Both the position numbers and the translations under genes were made by a program. 57,304 bases of DNA, from contig NZ_KI912473.1 in assembly GCF_000518685.1 (NCBI RefSeq), forward strand, positions 1-57,304, written 5' to 3'. Of this stretch, positions 37,945-46,290 are shown in pieces. Under the pieces are notes generated by a model that made no database searches, was not told the origin of the DNA, and was given only the letters and a program-made list of their open reading frames with translations. The stretch's first letter is position 1. Each line of letters begins with the position of its first letter. The DNA comes from Eubacterium xylanophilum ATCC 35991 (GTDB lineage: Bacteria > Bacillota > Clostridia > Lachnospirales > Lachnospiraceae).

Positions 37945-40900
37945 GTGAAAGGGAAGAAGAAACTTAATACTATTAAAGTGCGCGCTATTTCGGGTGCTTT
38001 GTCGATGTCTATTATTGCATCTGCATTGTCATTTGGAGGAGCGTCTGTGAGCAATGGAAGGAATTATTCAGAAGTAAAAGTTGCAGTAAAGGAAAGTAAT
38101 ACAAAAAATGTATTAACTGAAAATTCAACTATTTATAATCTTGGAAATGGAAAGCACAAGGCTGTATTATATGGAACGGATGTAAGATACAAGGACGAAT
38201 CCGGAAATTGGATAGACTATGATACAAGTATTAAAAAAATGCCGGTGGAAGATGCACAGGATGGATATGTTTATGAGGTTGCTAATACAGATAAAGATGT
38301 ATCATTTCCGAGAGAATTATCAAAAGAATCACCTGTAATAACTGAATATGATGAATATAAAGCAGGTCTTGCATACAAGAAGAATGATCAAAGTGATCAA
38401 GAGATTCAGGTTGAGACGAGTAAAATATCAGGTAAGAATAAGAAAACTGGTATTTCATATTTGAAAGTAGATGAAGATGTAAACCTGACTTATACACCAA
38501 CTAATAAAGGCGTAAAAGAAGATATTGTACTTGTAGAAAAACCAGATCAGAATTCATATAAATTTTCGGCAAGCTTTGAGAATTGTGGTATAATAACTTT
38601 GGATGATATGAAGAAAGATAATGTCAGCCTCAAAAAGAACTATAAAGCATCAGATGGAGAAAGTTTATATATATACGACTTTGCCGAAGAAAAAGTTGTT
38701 GGAGAAATCCCTGCAGCATATATGATGGATGCCAAAGGAAACTATAGTGAGAAATGTAATTATACATTTAAGCTTGATGAAAGTAGTGGAGGTAAGTATA
38801 ATTATACACTTGCAGTAGTTGTAGATGATAGTTTCTTGAAGTCAAAGAAGACTACATATCCAGTAAAGATTGATCCAACCATTTCATGGGATGAGTCAAA
38901 TGCATATAAGTGTGATTCAGCTTATGTGTCAAAAGCATATCCAGAAAAAACATATAAGGGATCTAATCTTAATATTATGTGCGTTGGAGGTCGCGAAAAA
39001 GCTGAAGACCAGTGCACCGCATTCTTGCGTTTTGGTGGTTTGAATGGTCCTGTTACAGGAAAATATATTGATAAAGTCAAGTTGACAATTAAAACGGTAG
39101 ATTCATCGAAAAATATGGGAGTTGATATCTATAACCTGACATCAAGTTTTTCGCCAACAAGTGTAAGGTATAGCAATCAGCCTAAGAGTGAGGATGTTCC
39201 TTTAGCTCACATAGAGACTTCTAAAGCAAGTGAGAAAATAGAAGTAAATCTTGATAATGAACAGATATACGAGAGAACGAGAAATGACGAGAGTATATAT
39301 GGATTCAAATTTGCAGCAAGTGATCCAGAAACTTCAAAAAAGATGTGGATGTTCAGCACTCTTGCATATAATAAATCCAATATACCGAAGCTTGAAGTAG
39401 AGTATTATGATATAAATTACTCTGCCACACCAGAATTGCTATATTCAGGTACTTGTTCTGATTATTCATGGGCAGATGAGGAGCAGGATGGAAAGACTTG
39501 TGGAGACATTCATTCAAAAGTCGCTCTAACTGGTGTAAGAATGAAATCAAAGACAAATGGATATTCCTTTGCCGGAATTAAATATAGAGTTTATAATGAA
39601 GGAATAGGTTGGTCAGAATGGGCTAATGATAATGAATATCGAGGTCATTCAAGCCGAAAAATAAAAGCTATTCAAGCTGAAATATATGATAGTGTAGGAA
39701 GCAATAATAAAAGTAATGGTTATTCAGTATACTATCGAACATACTCGACAAAAAGAGGTTGGCTTGGATGGGCAAGCGATGGTGAGGAGTCTGGAGATTA
39801 TGAGGATGACAGCAGTATAACAGGGATCCAAGCTGTGATAGTTCCCAAAATAAAGACTAGATACTTGTATAAAAGCGAAATGTCATATATGACAGATGTG
39901 TTAAAGGGAGGTGAAACATTTAAAAGTGTAGATTCACACAATCCAATTGTTGATATGAAGGTTGAGACATCAAAGGATAACTATAAAAAAGCCGCGGAAA
40001 TAATAACGACAAACATATATGATAACAATGTTCAGTCAGAATACTCAAGTAATCCTTTGAAGGGTTCATCTAAGCTAGTTGCAATTGATGACCGAAAGTT
40101 GAAAAGCTATGAAGTTCATTTCGCTGATGTAAATGCGAGAGCAAAGTACTCTATCTTGCATTATGCATTAGAGCGAGATGCTGATAAAGACTCAGAGTGG
40201 AAGAAGAATACTGAGGAGTCAAAAGATTACTCTGGAAATACAATATGTATGGCTGCAGTTGATGTTAAGCCTGCATCATATGATAGAAACACGAGGAAGT
40301 GTGTGACTAAAGAGTTTAGTCCTACACAAGATGGATATTCCTTTGTAAATATTGGGAGCAGTTTTAATTACCCTGAAGGCTATAAGATAGAGAAAGAAAA
40401 GTATGTTGCTTTGTTCGGGGACAAATTGGGAACGCAAATATATAAAAGCGAGACATGGGAAGGATCTTGCTTTGGAATGAGTATTGCAGCAGTTTTCTTT
40501 AGAAATGGAATATATGATATAAAAAGACTTACATCAGGGGTGGATAGAAATACAGATTATTGCTATGGTATAACAGATTCTTCCACTAGAGTGGATAGTC
40601 GATTGAGAGATTTGATAGAATATTTGATGATTTCACAGGCATTGTTGTCGGAAGAGTATCCATCTGTGGCAAGTGATAAGAACAGATGGGATGATAGATG
40701 GCACGATGACTTTATGAAAACTTTTAAAAATCCCAAGGGGTTAGCAGACATACTTATGAAAGAAGATGTAAACAGATATATAATGTACGTAACTGGACAT
40801 GTTGTTGTACCTATATCAATAAATAAAAAGAATGATACTTTATATGAAATAAAACTTTATGATCCTAATAAACCTGGTCAAGAATCTTATGCGACGGTAA

Positions 40901-41307
40901 AAAAAGAATCTGGATTATGGAAATTTAGATATGATTCTTATGATGATGCTAATTTATTAGACGTGGTTAGTTTCTATAAAAAAAGACGTAAGCTGTATGA
41001 TTTGATTTACGATAATTCGGTTAACATGTCATATAATTCATATTTGGATTTAAATGAGGAATATAAGAATATGTTAATTGCAGATGCAGAAGTTGAGGTA
41101 ATAAATGATGATGGTAACAGGGTTTATAGTGAAGAAGAATATTTGAGATATTATAGTTCAGATTCGTCTGTCAATCACTATGCGACTACATCTGGAACAT
41201 ATAAATTGACTAATAGTAGCAATAAAGATTCTATACATGTTATTAAACCGAATGGAGAAAGAATAACTTTAAAAGCTAAAGAAAGTACCAGAATAGAAAT
41301 TAAGTAG
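37945..41307 (+). CDS. Very large secreted protein: DNRLRE-like, ChW-like and putative Cys-protease regions
   Basis: Function unknown; 1120 residues from GTG 37945 with AGGAGG upstream. Regions: signal peptide (about 1-40); an N-terminal segment with LYGTDVRYKDESGNW and YPVKIDPTISW; a DNRLRE-like domain (about 322-488: SAYVSKAYPEKTYKGSNLNI, AFLRFGGL); a ChW-like repeat region (about 495-637) with two paired units (YRVYNEGIGWSEWANDNEYR and YRTYSTKRGWLGWASDGEES); and a C-terminal part that looks like a papain/C39-like peptidase. Candidate catalytic residues are C842 in GSCFGMS, H952 in TGHVVV and D973 in LYDPNKPG. The protease assignment is inference from this Cys-His-Asp order. The stop overlaps the AGGAGG of the next gene, so the two are translated together. 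Confidence 0.72.
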   Translation: MKGKKKLNTIKVRAISGALSMSIIASALSFGGASVSNGRNYSEVKVAVKESNTKNVLTENSTIYNLGNGKHKAVLYGTDVRYKDESGNWIDYDTSIKKMPVEDAQDGYVYEVANTDKDVSFPRELSKESPVITEYDEYKAGLAYKKNDQSDQEIQVETSKISGKNKKTGISYLKVDEDVNLTYTPTNKGVKEDIVLVEKPDQNSYKFSASFENCGIITLDDMKKDNVSLKKNYKASDGESLYIYDFAEEKVVGEIPAAYMMDAKGNYSEKCNYTFKLDESSGGKYNYTLAVVVDDSFLKSKKTTYPVKIDPTISWDESNAYKCDSAYVSKAYPEKTYKGSNLNIMCVGGREKAEDQCTAFLRFGGLNGPVTGKYIDKVKLTIKTVDSSKNMGVDIYNLTSSFSPTSVRYSNQPKSEDVPLAHIETSKASEKIEVNLDNEQIYERTRNDESIYGFKFAASDPETSKKMWMFSTLAYNKSNIPKLEVEYYDINYSATPELLYSGTCSDYSWADEEQDGKTCGDIHSKVALTGVRMKSKTNGYSFAGIKYRVYNEGIGWSEWANDNEYRGHSSRKIKAIQAEIYDSVGSNNKSNGYSVYYRTYSTKRGWLGWASDGEESGDYEDDSSITGIQAVIVPKIKTRYLYKSEMSYMTDVLKGGETFKSVDSHNPIVDMKVETSKDNYKKAAEIITTNIYDNNVQSEYSSNPLKGSSKLVAIDDRKLKSYEVHFADVNARAKYSILHYALERDADKDSEWKKNTEESKDYSGNTICMAAVDVKPASYDRNTRKCVTKEFSPTQDGYSFVNIGSSFNYPEGYKIEKEKYVALFGDKLGTQIYKSETWEGSCFGMSIAAVFFRNGIYDIKRLTSGVDRNTDYCYGITDSSTRVDSRLRDLIEYLMISQALLSEEYPSVASDKNRWDDRWHDDFMKTFKNPKGLADILMKEDVNRYIMYVTGHVVVPISINKKNDTLYEIKLYDPNKPGQESYATVKKESGLWKFRYDSYDDANLLDVVSFYKKRRKLYDLIYDNSVNMSYNSYLDLNEEYKNMLIADAEVEVINDDGNRVYSEEEYLRYYSSDSSVNHYATTSGTYKLTNSSNKDSIHVIKPNGERITLKAKESTRIEIK

Positions 41308-41318
41308 GAGGAATCAGA

Positions 41319-42500
41319 ATGATGGCAATTAATAGTATTAATAAAAGAAGAATAGCGGTTATAATTATGCTGACTTTGTTTTGTGGAATTATACAGAGAG
41401 ATACAGTATTGCAAGCTCGGACTGTATCTCTAACATCAACTAAAAAAATTGTGAATGTTGGAAGAAGCTTAAAAATCCGTCTCAAAGGAGCAAATAAAAA
41501 ACAACTTAAGAAAGCCAAATGGTCAGTTAAATCAGGCAAGAAGTGCATAAAAATCAAGGTATCTAAGTCAAAAGCATCAATAAAAGTGACAGGTAAGAAG
41601 ACAGGAAAAGCTAAGGTTTTGTGCAAGGTTGCAGGCAAGAAGTTGGTATGTAAGATTACTGTGAAGGCAGTAAAGAACAAACAAAACAAACCAGCTGTAA
41701 CAGTCACAACACCTGTGAACAAAGCAACTCCTGTGCCAGCGGCAACTTTGGCGCCTACACCCCAAGCAACGATAATGCCAGTGGAATCTGAGCGTCCAAC
41801 ACACATCCCAACAGAGGATAAGTTGATGGCAGAGCCAGCGAAATGCACAGAATTACCTAGAATGGACGAAAATGGTGGAGCTATAGAAAGAGCAGAAGGA
41901 TACGATGCATATTATTTTTACGGTACAAACGTGTTACGATTTGACATTGAAACATTGACATACTCATCTGTTATTGATGTGCCGGAGGATGCTATTAATC
42001 AATTTGATGTATCTGAAAAACAGAATAAAAGTGTTATTGCATGGTATACAGATAGGGATGGTAATAACAAATATGAAATGACTATAGCTCAGACAGGAGG
42101 AGTAATAGCGAACGAGGATTCATCATATTTGTGTTGTGGCTTGTCGGATGTGAGAGGATTTGAGAATTTGTATACGGAAAAGATGAAAAATCTTACCAGA
42201 GCATTTTATCAGTATATTCCGACTAGGAGTCCTGAAAATGAAGTGCTCGATTTGGGAGATTATTTTGACACATCCGGAGTGGAAATATTTGACGGCATGT
42301 TTGAAAGAGTGAGCACAATTTTTAGAAGACTTGAAATACGTCTTGGTAAGCGATTTAGTGTCCAAAGTGCTAAGTCATCAGATGGCATATGTTATCATGG
42401 CGGATATAATTATATTGAGAAGTTTATTGCACCAAACCGAGAGGTTGCAGATTGGTTTTTGAAAAACCAGCTAAGTTATTCTGTCGTTGTTGAAGAATAA
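41319..42500 (+). CDS. Secreted BspA/DUF285-like protein with Lys-rich Ig-like module (paralog 1)
   Basis: The 393 residues comprise a signal peptide (about 1-32), a Lys-rich Ig-like module (about 33-125: GANKKQLKKAKWSVKSGKK, KASIKVTGKKTGKAKVLCKV), a Pro/Thr linker (about 126-165), and a C-terminal domain resembling BspA-type/DUF285 surface repeats (SVIAWYTDRDGNNKYEMTIA, GGVIANEDSSYLC, then DTSGVEIFDGMFERV). These repeats in other bacteria form LRR-like surface proteins. ATG 41319 follows AGGAGG (41306-41311), which overlaps the stop of the large gene. A terminator at 42552 ends the pair. It may bind, tether or be the substrate of the large protein; this is inference from linkage. Confidence 0.75.
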   Translation: MMAINSINKRRIAVIIMLTLFCGIIQRDTVLQARTVSLTSTKKIVNVGRSLKIRLKGANKKQLKKAKWSVKSGKKCIKIKVSKSKASIKVTGKKTGKAKVLCKVAGKKLVCKITVKAVKNKQNKPAVTVTTPVNKATPVPAATLAPTPQATIMPVESERPTHIPTEDKLMAEPAKCTELPRMDENGGAIERAEGYDAYYFYGTNVLRFDIETLTYSSVIDVPEDAINQFDVSEKQNKSVIAWYTDRDGNNKYEMTIAQTGGVIANEDSSYLCCGLSDVRGFENLYTEKMKNLTRAFYQYIPTRSPENEVLDLGDYFDTSGVEIFDGMFERVSTIFRRLEIRLGKRFSVQSAKSSDGICYHGGYNYIEKFIAPNREVADWFLKNQLSYSVVVEE

Positions 42501-42551
42501 GTTTTGCACAAATTAGTGCCATATCACAAGCAATGTTATAAAGGTAAATGC

Positions 42552-42586
42552 GGTACCCTCAAAAAGTTTAACTTTTTGGGGGTGCC
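42552..42586 (+). terminator. Terminator after BspA-like paralog 1
   Basis: GGTACCCTCAAAAAG and CTTTTTGGGGGTGCC form a 15-bp stem (two G-T pairs) around TTTAA. It is duplicated with near identity after paralog 3 (47522-47556). Confidence 0.75.
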
Positions 42587-42635
42587 TTAGATTTCGAACA
42601 AAAACCTGGGCTACCATCTGGTTATTGTATCAACC

Positions 42636-42664
42636 TTGACACAGTATTCCTGCTATGCTATAAT
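42636..42664 (+). promoter_or_regulatory. Promoter of the broken second large gene
   Basis: TTGACA (42636-42641), 17 bases, TATAAT (42659-42664). It likely also drives paralog 2, whose start lies inside the end of the fragment. Confidence 0.85.
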
Positions 42665-42709
42665 GACTTTTGGTACTGCATTTAAGCTTAATTATATACC
42701 GAACAATAA

Positions 42710-42742
42710 GACTTGAACCACGAAATACACTATTATCAAGTC
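42710..42742 (+). promoter_or_regulatory. Second copy of the leader hairpin
   Basis: GACTTG (42710-42715) and CAAGTC (42737-42742), then AAAATA and a T-run before AGGAGG, as at 37885-37931. The first part of the loop differs (AACCACG against TATTATG), while the stem is unchanged. Confidence 0.55.
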
Positions 42743-42767
42743 AAAATATTTTTTTAGGAGGATAAAA

Positions 42768-43169
42768 TTGAAAGGGAAGAAGAAACTTAATACTATTGAA
42801 GTGCGCGTTATTTCGGGTGCTTTGTCGATGTCTATTATTGCATCTGCATTGTCATTTAGAGGAGCGTCTGTGAGCGATGGAAGGAATTATTCAGAAGTAA
42901 TAGCTGCGGAAAAGGAAAGTAATACAAAAAATGTATTAACTGAAAATTCAACTATTTATAACCTTGGAAATGGAAAGCACAAGGCTGTATTATATGGAAC
43001 GGATGGATATGTTTATGAGGGTGCTAATACAGATAAAGATGTATCATTTCCGAGAGAATTATCAAAAGAATCACCTGTGATAACTGAATATGATGAATAT
43101 AAAGCAGGTCTTGCATATAAGAAGAATGATCAAAGTGATCAAGAGGAGAGTTCTGATGAAAAAAAATAA
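42768..43169 (+). pseudogene. N-terminal fragment of a second large secreted protein gene
   Basis: 133 residues from TTG 42768 almost identical to the first 150 or so residues of the 1120-residue protein, then diverging after KKNDQSDQE. An 81-bp in-frame deletion relative to the full copy lies between GGATG repeats (38178-38182 and 38259-38263 in the full copy). The frame runs into paralog 2 and stops 14 bases after that gene's ATG. It retains promoter, leader hairpin and signal peptide, so it may now serve as a translated leader for paralog 2. Confidence 0.8.
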
Positions 43170-44334
43170 GCTTAATATTATATTTTTTGTAGTTTTATCA
43201 CTGCTTGTTTGTAGTATTACAGAAGAAGCGAGCATATATGCCAAGAGTGTATCATTAAGATGTAAAGCTGTAAAGATTGTATTGGGTCAAACCAAGACTA
43301 TTGAGATTAAAGGAGCAAATAAAAAACAACTTAAGAAAGCCAAATGGTCAGTTAAATCAGGCAAGAAGTGCATAAAAATCAAGGTATCTAAATCCAAAGC
43401 ATCTATAAAAGTGACAGGTAAGAAGACAGGAAAAGCTAAGGTTTTGTGCAAGGTTGCAGGCAAGAAATTGGTATGCAAGATAACTGTGAAGGCAGTAAAG
43501 AATAAACCAAACAAACCAGCTGTAACAGCTACAACACCTGTGAACAAAGCAACTCCTGTGCCAGTGGCAACTTTGGCTCCAACACCACAAGCAACGATAA
43601 TGCCGGTGGAATCTGAGCGTCCAACGCATGTTCCAACAGAGGATAAGTTGATGGCTGAACCAGCTAAGTGTACAGAATTACCAATAATGGATGAGCAAGG
43701 CTTTCCTATTGAGAGAATTGGAGACTATGTAGGATATTATTTTTATGGTACTAATATTCTTCGATCTGATATAGAATTATTGACTTTTTCGTCAAAAATA
43801 GATGTGCCAAGTGATGCAATTGGTCAGATTGATGTATCTGCCAAACAGAACAAAAGTGTTATTGCATGGTATACGGATGTTGATAAAGACGATTATTATG
43901 AGATGACAATAGCTCAGGATGGTGGTGTCATAGCTAATGAAGACTCATCATACTTTTGTAGCGAGATGATAGAGATAAAAGGTTTGGAAAACCTGTATAC
44001 TGATAATGTTAAAGATTTGACAAGGGCATTCTATGAATATATGCCTGGCAATAATGAAGGTAGTGAATACTTGGATCTTGGAGATTATTTTAACACATCG
44101 AAAGTAGAAATTTTTGATGAAATGTTTGGACGAACGGGAAGCATCTTTACTAGAGTTACTATACGTCTTGGAAAACAGTTTGATGTTGGAAACTGTAAGT
44201 CTGCAGAACATGTTTTTTTTCAAGCCCTAAATAATAAGATAAAAAGTATCATAGTTTCAAACCAAGATGTTGAAACATGGGTATTGAGTAAAAAGCCATG
44301 GGCTGAAACAACGGTTGTCTTAGAGAAAGCGTGA
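43156..44334 (+). CDS. Secreted BspA/DUF285-like protein with Lys-rich module (paralog 2)
   Basis: The 392 residues have the same layout as the gene at 41319: signal peptide (KKNKLNIIFFVVLSLLVCSI), Lys-rich module nearly identical to the other paralogs, Pro/Thr linker, and a more diverged DUF285-like domain (SVIAWYTDVDKDDYYEMTIA, KVEIFDEMFGRTGSIF). The open frame extends to 43090 but GAGGAGAG at 43143-43150 supports ATG 43156. It overlaps the end of the large-gene fragment and is followed at once by a C-terminal remnant of the same large gene. Its end (VVLEKA) differs from paralogs 1 and 3. Confidence 0.75.
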   Translation: MKKNKLNIIFFVVLSLLVCSITEEASIYAKSVSLRCKAVKIVLGQTKTIEIKGANKKQLKKAKWSVKSGKKCIKIKVSKSKASIKVTGKKTGKAKVLCKVAGKKLVCKITVKAVKNKPNKPAVTATTPVNKATPVPVATLAPTPQATIMPVESERPTHVPTEDKLMAEPAKCTELPIMDEQGFPIERIGDYVGYYFYGTNILRSDIELLTFSSKIDVPSDAIGQIDVSAKQNKSVIAWYTDVDKDDYYEMTIAQDGGVIANEDSSYFCSEMIEIKGLENLYTDNVKDLTRAFYEYMPGNNEGSEYLDLGDYFNTSKVEIFDEMFGRTGSIFTRVTIRLGKQFDVGNCKSAEHVFFQALNNKIKSIIVSNQDVETWVLSKKPWAETTVVLEKA

Positions 44335-44422
44335 CAATAGTTCAATTGCAACAGTTATCATGCCTGATGGAAGAGACAAAACATTAAAAGCCGGAGAGAT
44401 AGTTAAAGTAACAATTGAGTGA
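44333..44422 (+). pseudogene. C-terminal remnant of a large secreted protein gene
   Basis: One frame reads SSIATVIMPDGRDKTLKAGE and continues to a TGA at 44420. It aligns with the end of the 1120-residue protein (DSIHVIKPNGERITLKAKES...). No start or ribosome binding site belongs to it. With the N-terminal fragment at 42768 it brackets paralog 2, as though the middle of a large gene had been replaced. Confidence 0.6.
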
Positions 44423-44444
44423 TAGCTCAAAAAAATGTAGATGG

Positions 44445-46268
44445 AATAATCTCTCGGAATCTTGAGTGATTATGATTAACTTGGTTGACAATGAACATTG
44501 AAAAGTGAATATTATTCGAAAAAGATAAAAAAAGACATGAGAAATAGACATAACGATTGTCGCTATGCCGGGAAAGGGTGTATAATCCAATTAGGATTAT
44601 GCCGTTTGTAGAATCAACTTTCTCAGGGCAGATTCATAGGGCATATCCCACGCATCAAGATGTTGTAGCATCATGATGTGATATAGGCGGCAGTACCACA
44701 TTTTAGTTGAGCGGTGTCTGCCGTCTTCTAATTTAAAGTCTAATTTCTCACGTTTATTGGAACGTTCTGCAGAGGTCCTTGCATTAAATTCTGTTTTCCA
44801 ATCCTCACTGTCACGAGGCGGTATGTTGATCAATCTTGGATTGTCCTTCATGGCAAGGTGTACTGTCCTGCCATATTTTGAATCAGAGCAGGGATGCTCA
44901 CAGGAACAGCCGTTTTTTCTGCTTGCAAGTGGACATCTAAACTTTAACCGGTGCTTAGATGGCTCACAGCCGTCATGATTCATACGAAGGCCTTCTTTAC
45001 AGACAGGAATACCGTCTTTACCGATAGTAAAGTCGTTTTTGTATCTGACATTGATGCCGCGTTTTTCATTCAAGTCAATAAAAGGTATGATGTTTTTATG
45101 CTTACAGTATTCATAGATAGGCATTGCGTCATGGGCGGAATCTAGGAGTAACTTTGTAACATTGAAATCCGGAAGAAACGACTTCATTCTAAAAAATGTT
45201 TCCAGAAATCCATGGGAATCATGTTTAGAAGCAGGATTTAATAAAGGGAAAACAGGAAGGTCACTCTCAGAATCGGATGCAACTAGCATATATAAATCGT
45301 ATCCGTGATACCAGCAGTTTCTGGAAGAATCCCATCCAATGTCACAATCAGGCTGGGAAAAAAACCTGTCGCAGTTGCAGTTAGAAATTCCTTTTTCAGC
45401 ACAGTTACAAATACGGTGTGTTCTCATTCTGTGAGAAGTAACAAAAGGAGTGCCGTCACCTGCGATAGATAAGGAATTCTTATTGATTAATCCTTTGGAA
45501 ACAGACACATCAAGGAACTGTTTTTTATATATTTGAAGCATGGAATAATAAGGCTGTTGTTCAGAAACAAAAACAGTGTCCTCAAGCTGAGGGAGAAGTT
45601 CGGCAACGGTGATTTTTTCAATGGATTCGGCTTTAGCCCCTTTTGTTCTAGGTTTCTTCACCTTGTTTTTTACAGGGTGGATATGAGAAGAAAGGTTGCT
45701 GTCATCAGAATCCCATAAACGGTTAAAAAAATCATAAAAAGTACCAACACCCGGAGTATCGCCTACTTCAAAACCACTTAGGATAGCATACAAGGGATTG
45801 ATTTTAAGTTGGGCAGACCATTCGGTCAAAGAAGTAACTTTAAAATCAATAGATAAAAGATAGGAGCGTTGCATACAGGATGGAGTTCTTGGAGCAGGTC
45901 CAAACTTGGAATATTTATCAGCTAAAATAATATCCGTTTCAGAAAGGTCAAGATGCCAAAAGCGTTCAATGATGTCCCAGGTAGATTTAGCAAGGGCATC
46001 AGGATCAGGATAATATTTACGAAGATTAGAAACAACAAAGTTCTGGTAGTCTTCATGACTGCCGCAATTAACAGGTAACATAAAATCGCCTCCACATTGA
46101 AAAATATTTGCCGCCGCAAGCGACGGTTTCTTACTAATCAATAGGCGCGAAGCGCCGCATTTTTTGCGGTATTTGTCAAGTGTTTTTTGCAAAAAAAGTG
46201 GGGGATTTTATAAAAAATGGAATCCGAAAGCCTTATAAATAATGGCTTAGAGATTCCGAGAGATTATT
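44445..46268 (-). mobile_element. Insertion sequence, about 1.82 kb
   Basis: Bounded by perfect 18-bp inverted repeats AATAATCTCTCGGAATCT (44445-44462) and its complement (46251-46268), with one transposase gene on the minus strand. No clear target-site duplication is seen (flanks GATGG and GGATT). The right end stops seven bases before the AAAGGAGG of paralog 3. Short palindromes (44582-44600; GGCGCGAAGCGCC near 46144-46156) lie in the non-coding ends. Confidence 0.85.
44597..46081 (-). CDS. DDE transposase (IS4/IS1182-like)
   Basis: About 494 residues from ATG 46081, which has GGAGG eight bases upstream; the frame is open for 37 codons further but has no site there. Candidate catalytic acids are Asp in SIAGDGTPFVTSH, Asp in KLLLDSAHDAMP and Glu in ARTSAERSNKREKLDF. 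Several Cys-rich patches (ICNCAEKGISNCNCDRF, CSCEHPCSDSKYG) suggest zinc binding. The gene appears intact. The exact IS family is uncertain. Confidence 0.85.
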   Translation of the reverse strand: MLPVNCGSHEDYQNFVVSNLRKYYPDPDALAKSTWDIIERFWHLDLSETDIILADKYSKFGPAPRTPSCMQRSYLLSIDFKVTSLTEWSAQLKINPLYAILSGFEVGDTPGVGTFYDFFNRLWDSDDSNLSSHIHPVKNKVKKPRTKGAKAESIEKITVAELLPQLEDTVFVSEQQPYYSMLQIYKKQFLDVSVSKGLINKNSLSIAGDGTPFVTSHRMRTHRICNCAEKGISNCNCDRFFSQPDCDIGWDSSRNCWYHGYDLYMLVASDSESDLPVFPLLNPASKHDSHGFLETFFRMKSFLPDFNVTKLLLDSAHDAMPIYEYCKHKNIIPFIDLNEKRGINVRYKNDFTIGKDGIPVCKEGLRMNHDGCEPSKHRLKFRCPLASRKNGCSCEHPCSDSKYGRTVHLAMKDNPRLINIPPRDSEDWKTEFNARTSAERSNKREKLDFKLEDGRHRSTKMWYCRLYHIMMLQHLDAWDMPYESALRKLILQTA

Positions 46269-46290
46269 GGATTTAAAGGAGGATGAATTA

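Noticed and set aside
37945-41307. Polymorphic toxin with immunity genes
   Set aside because: DNRLRE-like repeats occur in such toxins, but there is no RHS core or recognisable toxin tip. The neighbours are secreted with signal peptides, unlike cytosolic immunity proteins.
41300-41848. Long minus-strand frames opposite the Lys-rich modules (also 43287-43547 and 46407-46856)
   Set aside because: They mirror the low-complexity Lys/Pro/Thr coding strand, recur in all three paralogs for that reason, and lack ribosome binding sites.
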